In this document: positions 1-7,425 of the stretch, piece by piece
Layout: each line of letters begins with the position of its first letter
How positions within the stretch are numbered: position 1 is the first letter of the stretch
Source: GCA-003244245 sp049673305
Lineage (GTDB): Bacteria > Actinomycetota > Actinomycetes > Mycobacteriales > Pseudonocardiaceae
Direction of reading: 5' to 3'
Length of the DNA stretch: 32,390 nucleotides
Assembly (NCBI GenBank): GCA_049673305.1
Contig: JBATXM010000049.1
Coordinates: forward strand, 1 to 32,390
Notes under the pieces: generated by a model
What the model was told of the DNA's origin: nothing
Seen by the model: only the letters and a program-made list of their open reading frames with translations
The model's database searches: none
Position numbers and translations under genes: made by a program

Positions 1-72
1 ACCAAGTCCGCACAATCAGCCGTCCGCTCCCCACGTCCGCACGCCCATCGGTCCGCCTGTCAACAACGCCCT

Positions 73-585
73 CTACCTGCGACAATGACACCCAGAGAAC
101 AGATCTAGCCCTGTAGTACTAGTGGCCAAGAGTCGTCCGATGGCTTCACTGGCCCCAGCAGCTAGTAGCTCACTCCACGCATCAGTCCTGGCTAATGCCC
201 GGGCGGGAATTCGTAAAGGTAGAACTGGCACGTCAACTGGAGCTTCCGTGGCCTGACCTTCGAGCCAGTATCGCGAAAGGCGCTGAACGTAGATATAGCC
301 AAGGGTGGACTTCCCCGCTCCCGGCTCACCGGTAATCAACAGGTGCTGATTACCGTTAAGAGCATCGGCCACCGACAGCGTTCTCTCGCGGGAAAATTCT
401 CCCGTATGACTCTTCGGTTCACGAAGAATTGAGTTCCGGTCACGGTTCTCCAATGAATCTTGGTCACGATCACCCGTTGATCGCCGTACACTCTGACGTA
501 CGTAGACTTCAGTTAAAGTTGGCTTGCGAACGCCGAGTAAATCATAGGGCAATGCTTCTGTCGCTTCACATTGAGCATCCAACAA
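73..585 (-). pseudogene. Truncated NACHT-type P-loop ATPase
   Basis: The 170-aa product has a Walker A motif, GEPGAGKST, at about residues 85-95, preceded by the sequence LSVADALNGNQHLLITG, the usual lead-in to a NACHT NTPase. Only some 60 residues follow before a stop. NACHT proteins are normally several hundred residues long (NTPase, winged helix, sensor repeats), so Walker B, the sensor motifs and the whole sensor region are missing. The start overlaps the 3' end of the upstream HTH gene by 20 bp, so the two were probably one operon. Known members of the family sense stress or phage; that is family knowledge, not something this scrap can show. A frameshift with continuation beyond the left edge of the window is possible, because only 72 bp lie between the stop and position 1. 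Confidence 0.6.
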
Positions 586-943
586 GTCTTCGATTTCGCC
601 TGTTAAGGCAGGTCTCTACATCCCACGACCGCAGCGGCGTAGTGTGCTGTGTGTATTTTGCATACTCCGCTTGTCGTTCACCCTGTTTTGCCCGGTGCCA
701 AATAGGCTCAAAATCCGACCACGCACAACCAAACGCGTGCGCCACCAGTCGTATAGTGTCTTCAGTCGGAAGGCGTTCCGCAGCTGCAAGGCGGCACAGA
801 ACTTTGTAGTCAAGTCCATGACTGTTAGCGAAAGCGCGACGCGATATTCCCCGCGAATCAAGTCCTGCCTGAAACCAGGACGCAATCTCCTCAAGCCAAG
901 AGCGCGGCTGCTGCTTACCCTCGGGAGGCCGTCCGCCCGCCAT
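566..943 (-). CDS. Small XRE-like helix-turn-helix protein
   Basis: This is a 125-aa protein. The ATG at 943 is chosen because a GAGAGG ribosome-binding site lies about 9 nt upstream; the longer reading frame to 1054 has no such support. Residues about 15-75 look like an XRE/Cro-type fold: a helix with WLEEIASWFQAGLDSRG, then SRRAFANSHGLDYKVLCRL as the turn and recognition helix, then an amphipathic helix. The C-terminal 40 residues are basic and polar and I do not recognise them. It overlaps the start of the truncated NACHT gene by 20 bp. HTH-NACHT pairs are common in actinomycete accessory DNA, where the HTH may regulate the ATPase or act as its DNA-binding partner. That role is inference. 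Confidence 0.6.
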   Translation of the reverse strand: MAGGRPPEGKQQPRSWLEEIASWFQAGLDSRGISRRAFANSHGLDYKVLCRLAAAERLPTEDTIRLVAHAFGCAWSDFEPIWHRAKQGERQAEYAKYTQHTTPLRSWDVETCLNRRNRRLVGCSM

Positions 944-1054
944 CGGTAGTCCTCTCGGCCGATTGAGTTTTCCTGAGTTTCCCGACGATAGCGGATAACT
1001 CCCGTGCTGACGAAGCTCGTGTCGACACAGCACTGCGACTGGAGGAGGTACCAC

Positions 1055-1321
1055 GTGCTGCTGCTGGCTGCGCTCAACACACCTGGGTCGTGGGCCAAGG
1101 TCATGGTGGGAGCAGGGATGGCCATGGTCACCTTCATGGGGCTCTGCGTACGGTCATACGTCCTCCTTCGGCGAGACAGGGAACGCACTCGACGACTCCG
1201 TCTCGTGCTACGCGGCGCCAGGCCCAGCAGCCGCGCGGAGTTGCTGAGGGCTCAAGCCTCCCTCGAAGCAAGCTATTGGACCAGGGCGCTACCTCTGCCC
1301 CGCGCCCATCGGCGGCCATAG
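1055..1321 (+). CDS. Small putative membrane protein with a consensus ribosome-binding site
   Basis: An 88-aa frame begins at GTG 1055, five bases after AGGAGGT, an almost perfect match to the anti-Shine-Dalgarno. The first half is hydrophobic (VMVGAGMAMVTFMGLCV, about residues 16-32), predicting one membrane helix. A strongly basic segment follows (RRDRERTRRLRLVLRG) and would face the cytoplasm. It is transcribed divergently from the HTH gene, whose start is 111 bp away. I do not recognise a family. Without the ribosome-binding site it would be dismissed as a chance frame, because high-GC DNA gives many. The translation signal is what makes it worth keeping. Confidence 0.45.
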   Translation: MLLLAALNTPGSWAKVMVGAGMAMVTFMGLCVRSYVLLRRDRERTRRLRLVLRGARPSSRAELLRAQASLEASYWTRALPLPRAHRRP

Positions 1322-1573
1322 CAGTGAGGCCACCGATACCATGTCCAGCATGTAGGCGAGGCCGGCTGCCAGCTGTTCACCCAGAAGACGGGCGGGCGGA
1401 CAGCTGAACGCAGTCGCGTCGCTGACGACAACACCCCGAGCTGGGTATGCGAAACGTGAAGATAACTGTCATCAAGCGAAGGTCCGGAGCATTTCCCTAG
1501 GTCAGAAGCCTATAAATTGATCTATCAGGACCGTAGCTTGCCCATGGTGTCAGGGGGAGGGGGTTGGGCGCCA
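1322..1573. other. Intergenic stretch without a convincing gene
   Basis: No frame here has coding character. It is AT-richer than its surroundings near 1450-1530 (for example around 1510 CTATAAATTGATC), but no reliable promoter pair could be placed. Confidence 0.5.
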
Positions 1574-1879
1574 CTACACCTCGAAGACCGCCCGGATGGC
1601 GTTGTCGACCTGTTCAAGCTCTTCGGGGGTAGCGCGGCCCAGGTGCTCGACGAGGCGGCGACGTGGTGGGCGGTCGATCTCCAGAGCGAATGCCCAACCG
1701 AGTTCTCCGACCCGCACGGCCAGCAGCGAGCCGGGGTCGGTACTCACGACGTGCATCGCATAGACCGTGGGCAACTCGTCGTTGGCGTTGACGGCGTCGG
1801 CGGAGACGATGAGCCGGGTGGTGGACTGGCCGGCCCTGGCCATCACGGGTTCGTAGCGGTAGAGGTCCCCTCGCCTCAC
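1574..1879 (-). CDS. MazF/PemK-like toxin of a type II toxin-antitoxin pair
   Basis: The 101-aa product starts at GTG 1879, which overlaps the antitoxin stop codon (GTGA). It begins MRRGDLYRYEPV, the typical MazF/PemK opening (RRGDIYWV-like), has a RLIVS strand around residue 25 and ends with RATPEELEQVDNAIRAVF, which matches the end of MazF proteins (LS-x-EEL-x-x-V-x-x-AL). Length is right for the family. Such toxins are small ribonucleases, usually sequence-specific mRNA or tRNA interferases. The loop after strand 1 and the Arg/Thr active-site pair are less canonical than in E. coli MazF, so activity is not certain. Translation coupling with the antitoxin is what the family normally shows. 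Confidence 0.75.
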   Translation of the reverse strand: MRRGDLYRYEPVMARAGQSTTRLIVSADAVNANDELPTVYAMHVVSTDPGSLLAVRVGELGWAFALEIDRPPRRRLVEHLGRATPEELEQVDNAIRAVFEV

Positions 1880-2103
1880 GCTGTCTCGTCCAGCGCCGCC
1901 AGGGTCTCGGCCTCGCTGGCTGCCGCGTAGCTGGGGTGCGCTGCGTACCAGTTGGCCGCTGCTGCCGCTGCCTCCCGCACCGCGTCCTGGCGGACCAGGT
2001 GCTCCAGGTAGGCGGAAGCTCCGCCGTTGGTGCGGGCCCCGCACTGCCGCACTCGCGCCGCCGTCTGCGGGTGCATGCTCACCGTAAGTCGCTCTCGCTG
2101 CAT
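1876..2103 (-). CDS. Ribbon-helix-helix-like antitoxin
   Basis: A 75-aa protein if the ATG at 2103 is used; a GTG at 2127 would add eight residues, and neither start has a good ribosome-binding site. The N-terminus QRERLTVSMHPQTAARVRQC has the beta-strand then helix pattern of MetJ/Arc/CopG antitoxins, followed by a helix with SAYLEHLVRQDAVREA. The alanine-rich C-terminal tail is the likely toxin-binding part. Its stop overlaps the toxin start by 3 bp. As in other such pairs it probably represses its own promoter; an inverted repeat lies upstream (2161-2190). Confidence 0.7.
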   Translation of the reverse strand: MQRERLTVSMHPQTAARVRQCGARTNGGASAYLEHLVRQDAVREAAAAAANWYAAHPSYAAASEAETLAALDETA

Positions 2104-2160
2104 ACGTAGCAGCGTACAGACAAGCACTCACGATAGTTAGCTGGTCCTTCCTTCCGCCAG

Positions 2161-2190
2161 CTAGAGTGACAAGTAGTTACGCGACTCTAG
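2161..2190. promoter_or_regulatory. Inverted repeat between antitoxin and acetyltransferase genes
   Basis: CTAGAGT (2161-2167) and ACTCTAG (2184-2190) are exact inverted repeats separated by 16 bp, in the divergent gap between the toxin-antitoxin operon and the GNAT gene. The spacing suits an operator for a dimeric regulator such as the antitoxin. This is inference from position and symmetry. Confidence 0.35.
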
Positions 2191-2200
2191 GCTCGTCTCC

Positions 2201-2776
2201 ATGCCTCTCGCCCACGACCTGGACCTCGCTTACCACACCAGTGCCGAAACAACCGAGCTCATGGATGAGCTATGTGATGTCTATGCCGATGCATATGGCG
2301 CGGTACCGGGTGAGGACACGCGCGTGAAGTCCAGCGCGTTCCGGGAGCGGGCAAGCGCGGCGCTGCACGGGGTCAACTACTCGCTGGTCACCGCGCGCAT
2401 TGGTGATCAGCTGGTGGGTCTCGCCTTTGGCTACAGCTTGTGGCCAGAGCGAGGGTGGTGGGACGGGCTGCAGCCGCCACCGCCGGAGGGGTTCACTGAG
2501 GAGACCGGCTCGCGCACGGTGGTCCTGCCTGAGATCGAGGTACGCCGTGCCTGGCAAGGCAGAGGCTTGGGCCGGACGGTGCACGACGCGTTCCTGTCGC
2601 GGCGCGCCGAGGCGCGGGCAACGCTCGCCAGCAACGTACACGCCACCGGGACGCATGCGCTGTATGAGCGTTGGGGTTGGCGGAAAATGGGCATCGTGCC
2701 CGACAAGCCGGGTGCGTACTACAGCGAGTATGCGCGTTTCGTGTTGCCACTGCCGCTCACCACGGCCGGGCGGTAG
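2201..2776 (+). CDS. GNAT-family N-acetyltransferase
   Basis: A 191-aa protein with the GNAT fold. The acetyl-CoA-binding motif A is IEVRRAWQGRGLGRTVHD (about residues 111-128), with the expected Q-x-x-G-x-G signature, and the final strand region FVLPLPL is typical. The section AFGYSLWPERGWWDGLQPPPPEGF is an acceptor-side loop seen in many uncharacterised actinomycete GNATs, so the substrate cannot be named. Late in the protein, ALYERWGWRKMG matches the usual Y-x-x-x-GW/GF motif that closes the fold. Its last 58 bp overlap, tail to tail, the 3' end of the XRE/TPR gene on the other strand. Confidence 0.85.
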   Translation: MPLAHDLDLAYHTSAETTELMDELCDVYADAYGAVPGEDTRVKSSAFRERASAALHGVNYSLVTARIGDQLVGLAFGYSLWPERGWWDGLQPPPPEGFTEETGSRTVVLPEIEVRRAWQGRGLGRTVHDAFLSRRAEARATLASNVHATGTHALYERWGWRKMGIVPDKPGAYYSEYARFVLPLPLTTAGR

Positions 2777-4365
2777 ATGGACAACTGTTGATCCAGCTCG
2801 CGCACCGGCTTGGTTCGCTCCCATGGGGTGAGCAAGCCGCGCACGTTCGTGATGCGCTGGGCAATGCGCTGTGAGCCATTTCCGGCGGTGAGCTGGGCAA
2901 CGTCGGCAACAATGCTGCTGGCTTCGGTGACCTCGGCCTGCTGGATGCGCGCCTCGGCCCGAAAGAGCAACCCGAAGGTGCGGTTGTGCAAATCCGCCGG
3001 GTCAACCAGTGCCAGTGACTTGTCGAGTGCGGTCATCGCGGCCTCGGGACGGTGGAGCTTCACAGCACACTCGGCTTCGGTAGTCCAATAGTAGGACTCG
3101 TCATAGAAAAACCACCAGGGAGCACGCGGTTCGTCTGCCGGCGCCGCTTGGAGGGCAGTGTATTCCTGATCAAGGGTCACCCGGCACTTGTCCGGCTGGT
3201 TGTCGGCCGCGTAGGCCCGGACGGCCACGTCGGCGGCGTAGGCCCGGGCCAACGGGCTGTGTGCCTGCTCGGCCCGGTCGGCGGCGGCCACAGCGTGATC
3301 GATGCCGACGCGTGGCTTGCCCCGCCAAGTGGCAAGTTGGCTCATGTGGCACAAGGTGTACGTGACCAGCTCGACGTTCTGGGCGTCGTGGGCGGCGCCC
3401 CGGGCATCGTCGTAGTAGTGCTGGGCACTGGAGTAGTCACCCATGTTGAAGGACAACCAGCCGACGAGCTGGGTCAGCTCGGCGTAGGCGGACACCGCGC
3501 GTTGCTGAAATTCCGTAGGTGCCGCCTGGGCCAGCCGCTGCGCCATCTGCCGGTGCCCGATGACGCTGTGCAGAGTGAGTTGCGGACCGAGTACATGGTC
3601 TTGCCGCCGTAGGCTGGTAATCATGCGCTCGCAGTAGCGAAGAACCGCCAGGTCAAAGTTCTCCGGGTGCTGCAAGACACCTGCCAGCCGCTCGCGTTCC
3701 TCAGGGTTGAGCACATCAAACAGGGGCGCGACGGCAGCGACCGCACAGGCCGCACTCAGCTTGGACAGGAGGTCACGGCGGCTGGCGCAGGGATTGAGCT
3801 CCTGCATCCACACCACGATCACCCGAACCAATTCAGCGAAATCAACCTCTTCCAGCCGCCGCACGAGCGGAGCGGCGTCACGTGGCATGACCAGCGGGGA
3901 CAGGATATCCCATTCGTCTCGATCATGCTCAGCCGTCGCCGTCGCCGCACTCTCACCGGGGCTGGTGGCTGGTGTCCGCTGGACCGCATGACCCAAACTC
4001 GGGCCGGTGGCGGTATCGAGGTGGCGAAAGTTGGGCAAGTCACTGAGCAGGTCACTGACGGCGCACTCATACAACTCCGCCAGCTTGCTAAGGGTACCCA
4101 GCGACGGGGCATGCCCGGTGCTGCTCGACCACTGCTCCCACAACGAAAAGATCTTGAAAGTCTTCAGCTCATCAGGCCAGCGCCGGTTCCACTCGTCGGC
4201 AAGCCTGCGCTGACTCCAGCCATGGGCGTAGCGCAACGCGACCCGGGAGTTGAACCGGTAGCGCCGCTGGAGCACTGCGGCCACCTCGACCCAGGACGCT
4301 CCCGAGGCACGCAGTGAGCACACCAACCGCTCGCGCTGCTGCGTGCGACTGCATGCCTTACCCAT
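2719..4365 (-). CDS. XRE-family regulator with C-terminal TPR-like repeats
   Basis: This 548-aa protein starts at ATG 4365 with GGGGGAG five bases upstream. The first 110 residues carry a helix-turn-helix region: SGASWVEVAAVLQRRYRFNSRVALRYAHGWSQRRLADEWN, then SLWEQWSS and PSLGTLSKLAELYECAVSDLL. The rest is helical, with TPR-like pairs (SAQHYYDDARGAAHDAQN, ARAYAADVAVRAYAADNQ). This architecture is very common in Streptomyces and relatives, where such proteins are predicted regulators that may bind a peptide or partner through the TPRs. Targets are unknown. The 3' end overlaps the GNAT gene convergently by 58 bp, so the last 19 residues may not be constrained. It could regulate its neighbours, but nothing in the sequence shows this. 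Confidence 0.85.
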   Translation of the reverse strand: MGKACSRTQQRERLVCSLRASGASWVEVAAVLQRRYRFNSRVALRYAHGWSQRRLADEWNRRWPDELKTFKIFSLWEQWSSSTGHAPSLGTLSKLAELYECAVSDLLSDLPNFRHLDTATGPSLGHAVQRTPATSPGESAATATAEHDRDEWDILSPLVMPRDAAPLVRRLEEVDFAELVRVIVVWMQELNPCASRRDLLSKLSAACAVAAVAPLFDVLNPEERERLAGVLQHPENFDLAVLRYCERMITSLRRQDHVLGPQLTLHSVIGHRQMAQRLAQAAPTEFQQRAVSAYAELTQLVGWLSFNMGDYSSAQHYYDDARGAAHDAQNVELVTYTLCHMSQLATWRGKPRVGIDHAVAAADRAEQAHSPLARAYAADVAVRAYAADNQPDKCRVTLDQEYTALQAAPADEPRAPWWFFYDESYYWTTEAECAVKLHRPEAAMTALDKSLALVDPADLHNRTFGLLFRAEARIQQAEVTEASSIVADVAQLTAGNGSQRIAQRITNVRGLLTPWERTKPVRELDQQLSIYRPAVVSGSGNTKRAYSL

Positions 4366-4752
4366 AGCACTCCCCCGACATCGCGCAGCCGCACTCCCTA
4401 GACGGCTCTCACAGGTGGCAGATGGACGCTACCGGCTCAGTGCGACTCTCACCCAATTCAGTGAGCAAGTTCCGCACCCGGTCAGGACCACTGGGTGATC
4501 AGAAATCGTGATTGCTCAGGGTAGGTGGCCAGGAGGATGGCGGGCACTGTATGGCGCAAGGCCCCCAGGGCCGGGATGCACGGGCTACCCCAGCGCACGG
4601 CGGGTGCTCTCTTGCCGGTGTGGCCTTGCGCTCTCCAACCCCCGTTCAGCGCAGGCTCACGCAGCCGGCGGGCACCGATCCCCCGAGCCGCGCGCTGCTC
4701 TAGGACGGACCCGCCCCGGCCCTGGGTGGCCTTCCCTGCGGGCGGTGGTTAG
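4366..4752. other. Intergenic region, no supported gene
   Basis: Several overlapping frames of 60-80 codons exist on the plus strand, but they have the arginine/proline/glycine-rich composition of chance frames in GC-rich DNA and no ribosome-binding site. The first 130 bp presumably hold the promoter of the XRE/TPR gene; I could not place its boxes. Confidence 0.5.
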
Positions 4753-5070
4753 TTAGGCGAGCACGGTGAGGTTGCCGAGTTTGTTGTTGGGATGGTCAAG
4801 CCAGTCGGTGTGCACGATGGGCACCGTGTCAGGGACCACTTGGCCGTCCCTAGACTCTTCAGTCGCCTTCTCCTGGGTCCACCTGGTGGCGATGGTGTCA
4901 TGTTTGCCGCATTCGACCGGCGCGACCCCCAGCGTGGCCGAATACGGCCGCAGCGAGCCGGGGATGTTGACCATCGGCTGGTACCCGCCGCCGCATTCTG
5001 TCAGCGGCCACAGACCCGAGGTGGGGAACAACGGATCGGGACCGAGCGAGTCGCCATACCGGGCGTTCAT
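4753..5070 (-). CDS. Orphan 105-aa protein
   Basis: The ATG at 5070 follows AAGGAGG by three bases, a strong ribosome-binding site, which favours this start over the longer frame to 5232 (that part is antisense to the aconitase remnant). The product is acidic to neutral, contains ECGGGYQPMVNIPG and PVECGKHDTIATRW, and ends DHPNNKLGNLTVLA. There is no signal peptide or membrane helix. I do not recognise the family. Two cysteines and one histidine sit in the middle, too few for a confident metal site. Its upstream region is cut by the aconitase fragment at 5093, so its native promoter may have been lost or borrowed. Confidence 0.55.
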   Translation of the reverse strand: MNARYGDSLGPDPLFPTSGLWPLTECGGGYQPMVNIPGSLRPYSATLGVAPVECGKHDTIATRWTQEKATEESRDGQVVPDTVPIVHTDWLDHPNNKLGNLTVLA

Positions 5071-5092
5071 CGTCCTCCTTGCGGCGATACAG

Positions 5093-5311
5093 GATACGCC
5101 GGGCACCGAGACCTTCGACATCTCCGGCGTCACCGCGCTGAACAACGGCTTCATCCCGGCCACTGTGCACATCAAGGCCACCCGAGAAGGAGCGGACCCG
5201 GTGGAGTTCGACGCCGTGCTGAGAATCGACACCCCCGGAAAGGCCGAGTACTACCGCAACGGCGGAATCCTGCAGTACGTGCTGCGCACCATGGCCCGCC
5301 ATACCAGGTGA
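5093..5311 (+). pseudogene. acnA: 3' remnant of an aconitate hydratase gene
   Basis: Translation from about 5093 gives some 72 residues that match the extreme C-terminus of bacterial AcnA: GTETFDISGVTALNNG, VHIKATREG, VEFDAVLRIDTPGKAEYYR and NGGILQYVLRTMA. These are signature end motifs of aconitase domain 4. The normal enzyme has about 900-940 residues; here all [4Fe-4S]-ligand and substrate-binding parts are missing, and the upstream DNA is an unrelated gene on the other strand. The fragment keeps an open frame up to its own TGA, so the break looks recent or the sequence was brought in by recombination at this point. The functional gene presumably lies elsewhere in the genome. Confidence 0.8.
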
Positions 5312-5362
5312 GAAGCGTTGTCGACCTGCTCAAGCTAGGGCACCAGCGGATGCCGGTCCCGG

Positions 5363-5800
5363 TCAGGACATCCCCGGCAGGGTTTCCACTGTCAGCTCTG
5401 GGTCGATGACGTGCAGGCGAGCTGCCTGCGCCGCCAGCACTGGCCAGTCCCGGGCTCGGGCACAGGTCGCCACCTGTGCGGCGGCCACATCCGGGTCGAG
5501 GTCGCGGCCGTCGACCAGCTCCCCGGCATGAGCGGCCTCAGTCTCCTCGAGTGCCTCGATGAGGACCATGGGCGAGGCCAGCAGGTCCCGCATCTGCTCG
5601 ACATGACCGGGGCCGCGGCGCAGGATCTGCTGCCACGCCTCGGATAGCGCCGCAGCGGGAATAAGCAGCACGATCCCGCGTACGGCAGCCTGATCGGCCC
5701 ACGTGATGGCGTAGATATTCTCCCCGCCACCGAGAGCGGCCAGCGCGGAGGGGTCCAGGACGAAACCGCCGAGAGTGTCGTCGATGCTCACGAGGCTCAA
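5363..5800 (-). CDS. PIN-like toxin of a VapBC-type pair
   Basis: The 145-aa product begins MSLVSIDDTLGGFVLDPSALAALG; the FVLDPSAL strand is the first acidic motif of PIN-domain ribonucleases (usually hDtSaL). A later LVDGRDLDPDVAAAQVATCARARDWPVLAA supplies the A-x-x-A-x-x-R-x-x-P-(V/L)-x-A pattern and a second acidic cluster. The start overlaps the antitoxin stop by 4 bp (ATGA). VapC toxins cleave tRNA or rRNA. Because the third and fourth acidic residues are not clearly placed, the catalytic set may be incomplete; the pairing with the antitoxin is the stronger evidence. Confidence 0.7.
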   Translation of the reverse strand: MSLVSIDDTLGGFVLDPSALAALGGGENIYAITWADQAAVRGIVLLIPAAALSEAWQQILRRGPGHVEQMRDLLASPMVLIEALEETEAAHAGELVDGRDLDPDVAAAQVATCARARDWPVLAAQAARLHVIDPELTVETLPGMS

Positions 5801-6039
5801 CGGGCCGCCGTCCCGAAGTGGCGGTCGATCACCTCATCGGCCCAGACGCTCGCCTCGGGATGCGGATCCCCGACCCGGGCCCGCCAGCGCTCAAGCCAAG
5901 CCTGGCGGTCAAGCCGGTCGTGGACGGCTTGGGCGACATAGCCCGAGACCGACTCGATCGCGCCGGCGGCGTCAAGAGTTTTGAGCCGTTCGACGTCCTC
6001 GGCCGGCATACTCACCGTGACTTTCACCGTCTTAGCCAT
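5797..6039 (-). CDS. Ribbon-helix-helix antitoxin of the VapBC-type pair
   Basis: An 80-aa protein beginning MAKTVKVTVSMPAEDVERLK, a classic CopG/RHH DNA-binding strand and helix, followed by ESVSGYVAQAVHDRLDRQAW as the second helix and an acidic C-terminus with ASVWADEVIDRHF that would bind and mask the toxin. Its stop overlaps the toxin start by four bases. A perfect GC-rich inverted repeat sits just upstream at 6063-6080 and could be its operator. Confidence 0.8.
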   Translation of the reverse strand: MAKTVKVTVSMPAEDVERLKTLDAAGAIESVSGYVAQAVHDRLDRQAWLERWRARVGDPHPEASVWADEVIDRHFGTAAR

Positions 6040-6062
6040 ACCACAACTCTACTCTACCCATA

Positions 6063-6080
6063 CCGGGGCGGGTGCCCCGG
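6063..6080. promoter_or_regulatory. Perfect inverted repeat upstream of the antitoxin gene
   Basis: CCGGGGC and GCCCCGG (7 bp each) flank GGGT. It lies 24 bp upstream of the antitoxin ATG, where such proteins bind to repress their operon. It could equally be a short terminator-like hairpin; no T-tract follows. Confidence 0.35.
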
Positions 6081-6203
6081 AGGTCACGAAGCCGTGCTGG
6101 GAGGCAGCGGAGCGTTGGCCGGACTGCGTTCATCATCTCCGCGACCCCACGGAAGCTCAGCGGGAAGCGGTGGTACAGCTACACACAGTGACTGATAATC
6201 TCC

Positions 6204-6232
6204 TTGACTCTGCCCCAGGTGACAGGTTAAGT
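6204..6232 (+). promoter_or_regulatory. Candidate sigma-70-type promoter for the lipocalin-like gene
   Basis: TTGACT at 6204-6209 and TTAAGT at 6227-6232 are separated by 17 bp and point towards the gene starting at 6363. The -35 is good and the -10 is weak. The stretch from 6081 to 6203 has one plus-strand frame with some coding look (about 6085-6200), but no start or family I can support. Confidence 0.35.
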
Positions 6233-6362
6233 CCTAGTCGGGCTGAACGGGTGGGGTCGATCCCTCGCAGTCCGCGAAGAGCGGACACTGACGTGCTTGG
6301 CCGGTCGGTGACCGAAATCAGGGTCCAGGTTCGGGTCTGACGAGGAAAGGAACGCTACCGCC

Positions 6363-7355
6363 ATGTCAACCGCCATATCAGATGACGGACGTTTGCAGAG
6401 GTTCCAAACGATGGAACGCGTCATCAGGGTTGCCGAGTCTGGCGCCGACGACCTGGGGCCGCTTAAGGATCTGCCCGGGAAGTGGGAGAGCAAGGGTCAC
6501 GGCTGGAACATGATCGCTCTACCGTTCGCCCGGACCCGGCCAGACGCCCTCGACTACCGGTTGCTGCTCAACCAGTACGACGAGACTCTCAATTTCACCC
6601 TCGTGGACAAGGGCGTGCCGAACCGAGGCGTTGACAACACCCATAACCAACAGACCGACCAGTTCGTTGTGACACTGGACTATGAGCAGGTGATCCACCA
6701 GGTTGCCGTGACCGATCGCCCGCCGAGTGACGTGGCCGGGGCGCCTGGTCTCGCGATTCACCATGAACCCGGACTGTTCCTCAACATGGTCAACCTAACC
6801 ACCGGCGGGATAGCCGTGGCCCGGCTGGCCAGTATTCCGCATGGCAGCTCGGCCCTGGCCCTGGGGACTAACTCCGAGGTGGACGGAGTCGCGCAGATAC
6901 CACCGGTTAACGGCCTGCCAATCGGTGTAAACCAGGATTTAGCCAACCCTTATCTGGAGCCCTACCAGCACTTCCATGCGAATCCCTTCGTCGGGACGGT
7001 CACCGCTCCGGACTTCCCAGGCTTCGACCCGGTAGCGCCGCATCTGCTGTTGACCCTGGCCAACCAGGGTGTCAACGTACAAGCGAGCACCGTCCTGGAG
7101 ATGGACACGACAACCGAGTCAGGCGGCATCAACAATATCCCGTTCATCAAGAAGCAAGCCGATGCCGCAGCCATGAAATCCACGTTCTGGATCCAGAAGC
7201 TTGGCGGGGACAGTCCGACGTTCCGTCTGCAGTATCTGCAAATAGTGAACCTGGAATTCTTCCCGCGCGGTGACGGCCTGCCCGGACGCATCATCTGGCC
7301 GCACGTCAGTATCAACACGCTGGACAAAGTCTCGGACACGCCCGACCTGGTCTGA
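6363..7355 (+). CDS. Lipocalin/heme-binding-like protein of unknown function
   Basis: A 330-aa soluble protein without a signal peptide. Near the N-terminus, LGPLKDLPGKWESKGHGWNM (about residues 32-51) resembles the opening strand of lipocalin- and nitrobindin-type beta barrels (L-x-x-L-x-G-x-W-x-G-x-G). Further conserved-looking blocks are LDYRLLLNQYDETLNFTLVD, IHHEPGLFLNM, IASIPHGSSALALGT-like sequence and NNIPFIKKQADAAAMKSTFW. I recall a family of such proteins in actinomycetes and fungi, often named heme-binding on weak grounds; function is not established. It lies 70 bp upstream of formate dehydrogenase on the same strand, so they may share a transcript. No ligand residue can be named. 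Confidence 0.75.
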   Translation: MSTAISDDGRLQRFQTMERVIRVAESGADDLGPLKDLPGKWESKGHGWNMIALPFARTRPDALDYRLLLNQYDETLNFTLVDKGVPNRGVDNTHNQQTDQFVVTLDYEQVIHQVAVTDRPPSDVAGAPGLAIHHEPGLFLNMVNLTTGGIAVARLASIPHGSSALALGTNSEVDGVAQIPPVNGLPIGVNQDLANPYLEPYQHFHANPFVGTVTAPDFPGFDPVAPHLLLTLANQGVNVQASTVLEMDTTTESGGINNIPFIKKQADAAAMKSTFWIQKLGGDSPTFRLQYLQIVNLEFFPRGDGLPGRIIWPHVSINTLDKVSDTPDLV

Positions 7356-7425
7356 TTGACGGTGGCGCCTCAGCGTGGCCAAACTCACTAGAAATGGGCG
7401 TCTCTCTCGACAAGGGTGATCTTTC

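Noticed and set aside
1880..2131. Extension of the toxin frame upstream to 2131
   Set aside because: That part overlaps the antitoxin in another frame and has no MazF likeness; GTG 1879 gives the usual coupled start.
4508..4756. Three overlapping plus-strand frames of 63-82 codons
   Set aside because: Chance frames in GC-rich DNA: no ribosome-binding site and no family likeness.
4766..5092. N-terminal part of a 181-codon frame that ends as aconitase
   Set aside because: It shows no aconitase likeness and is antisense to the orphan gene at 4753-5070, which has a strong ribosome-binding site.
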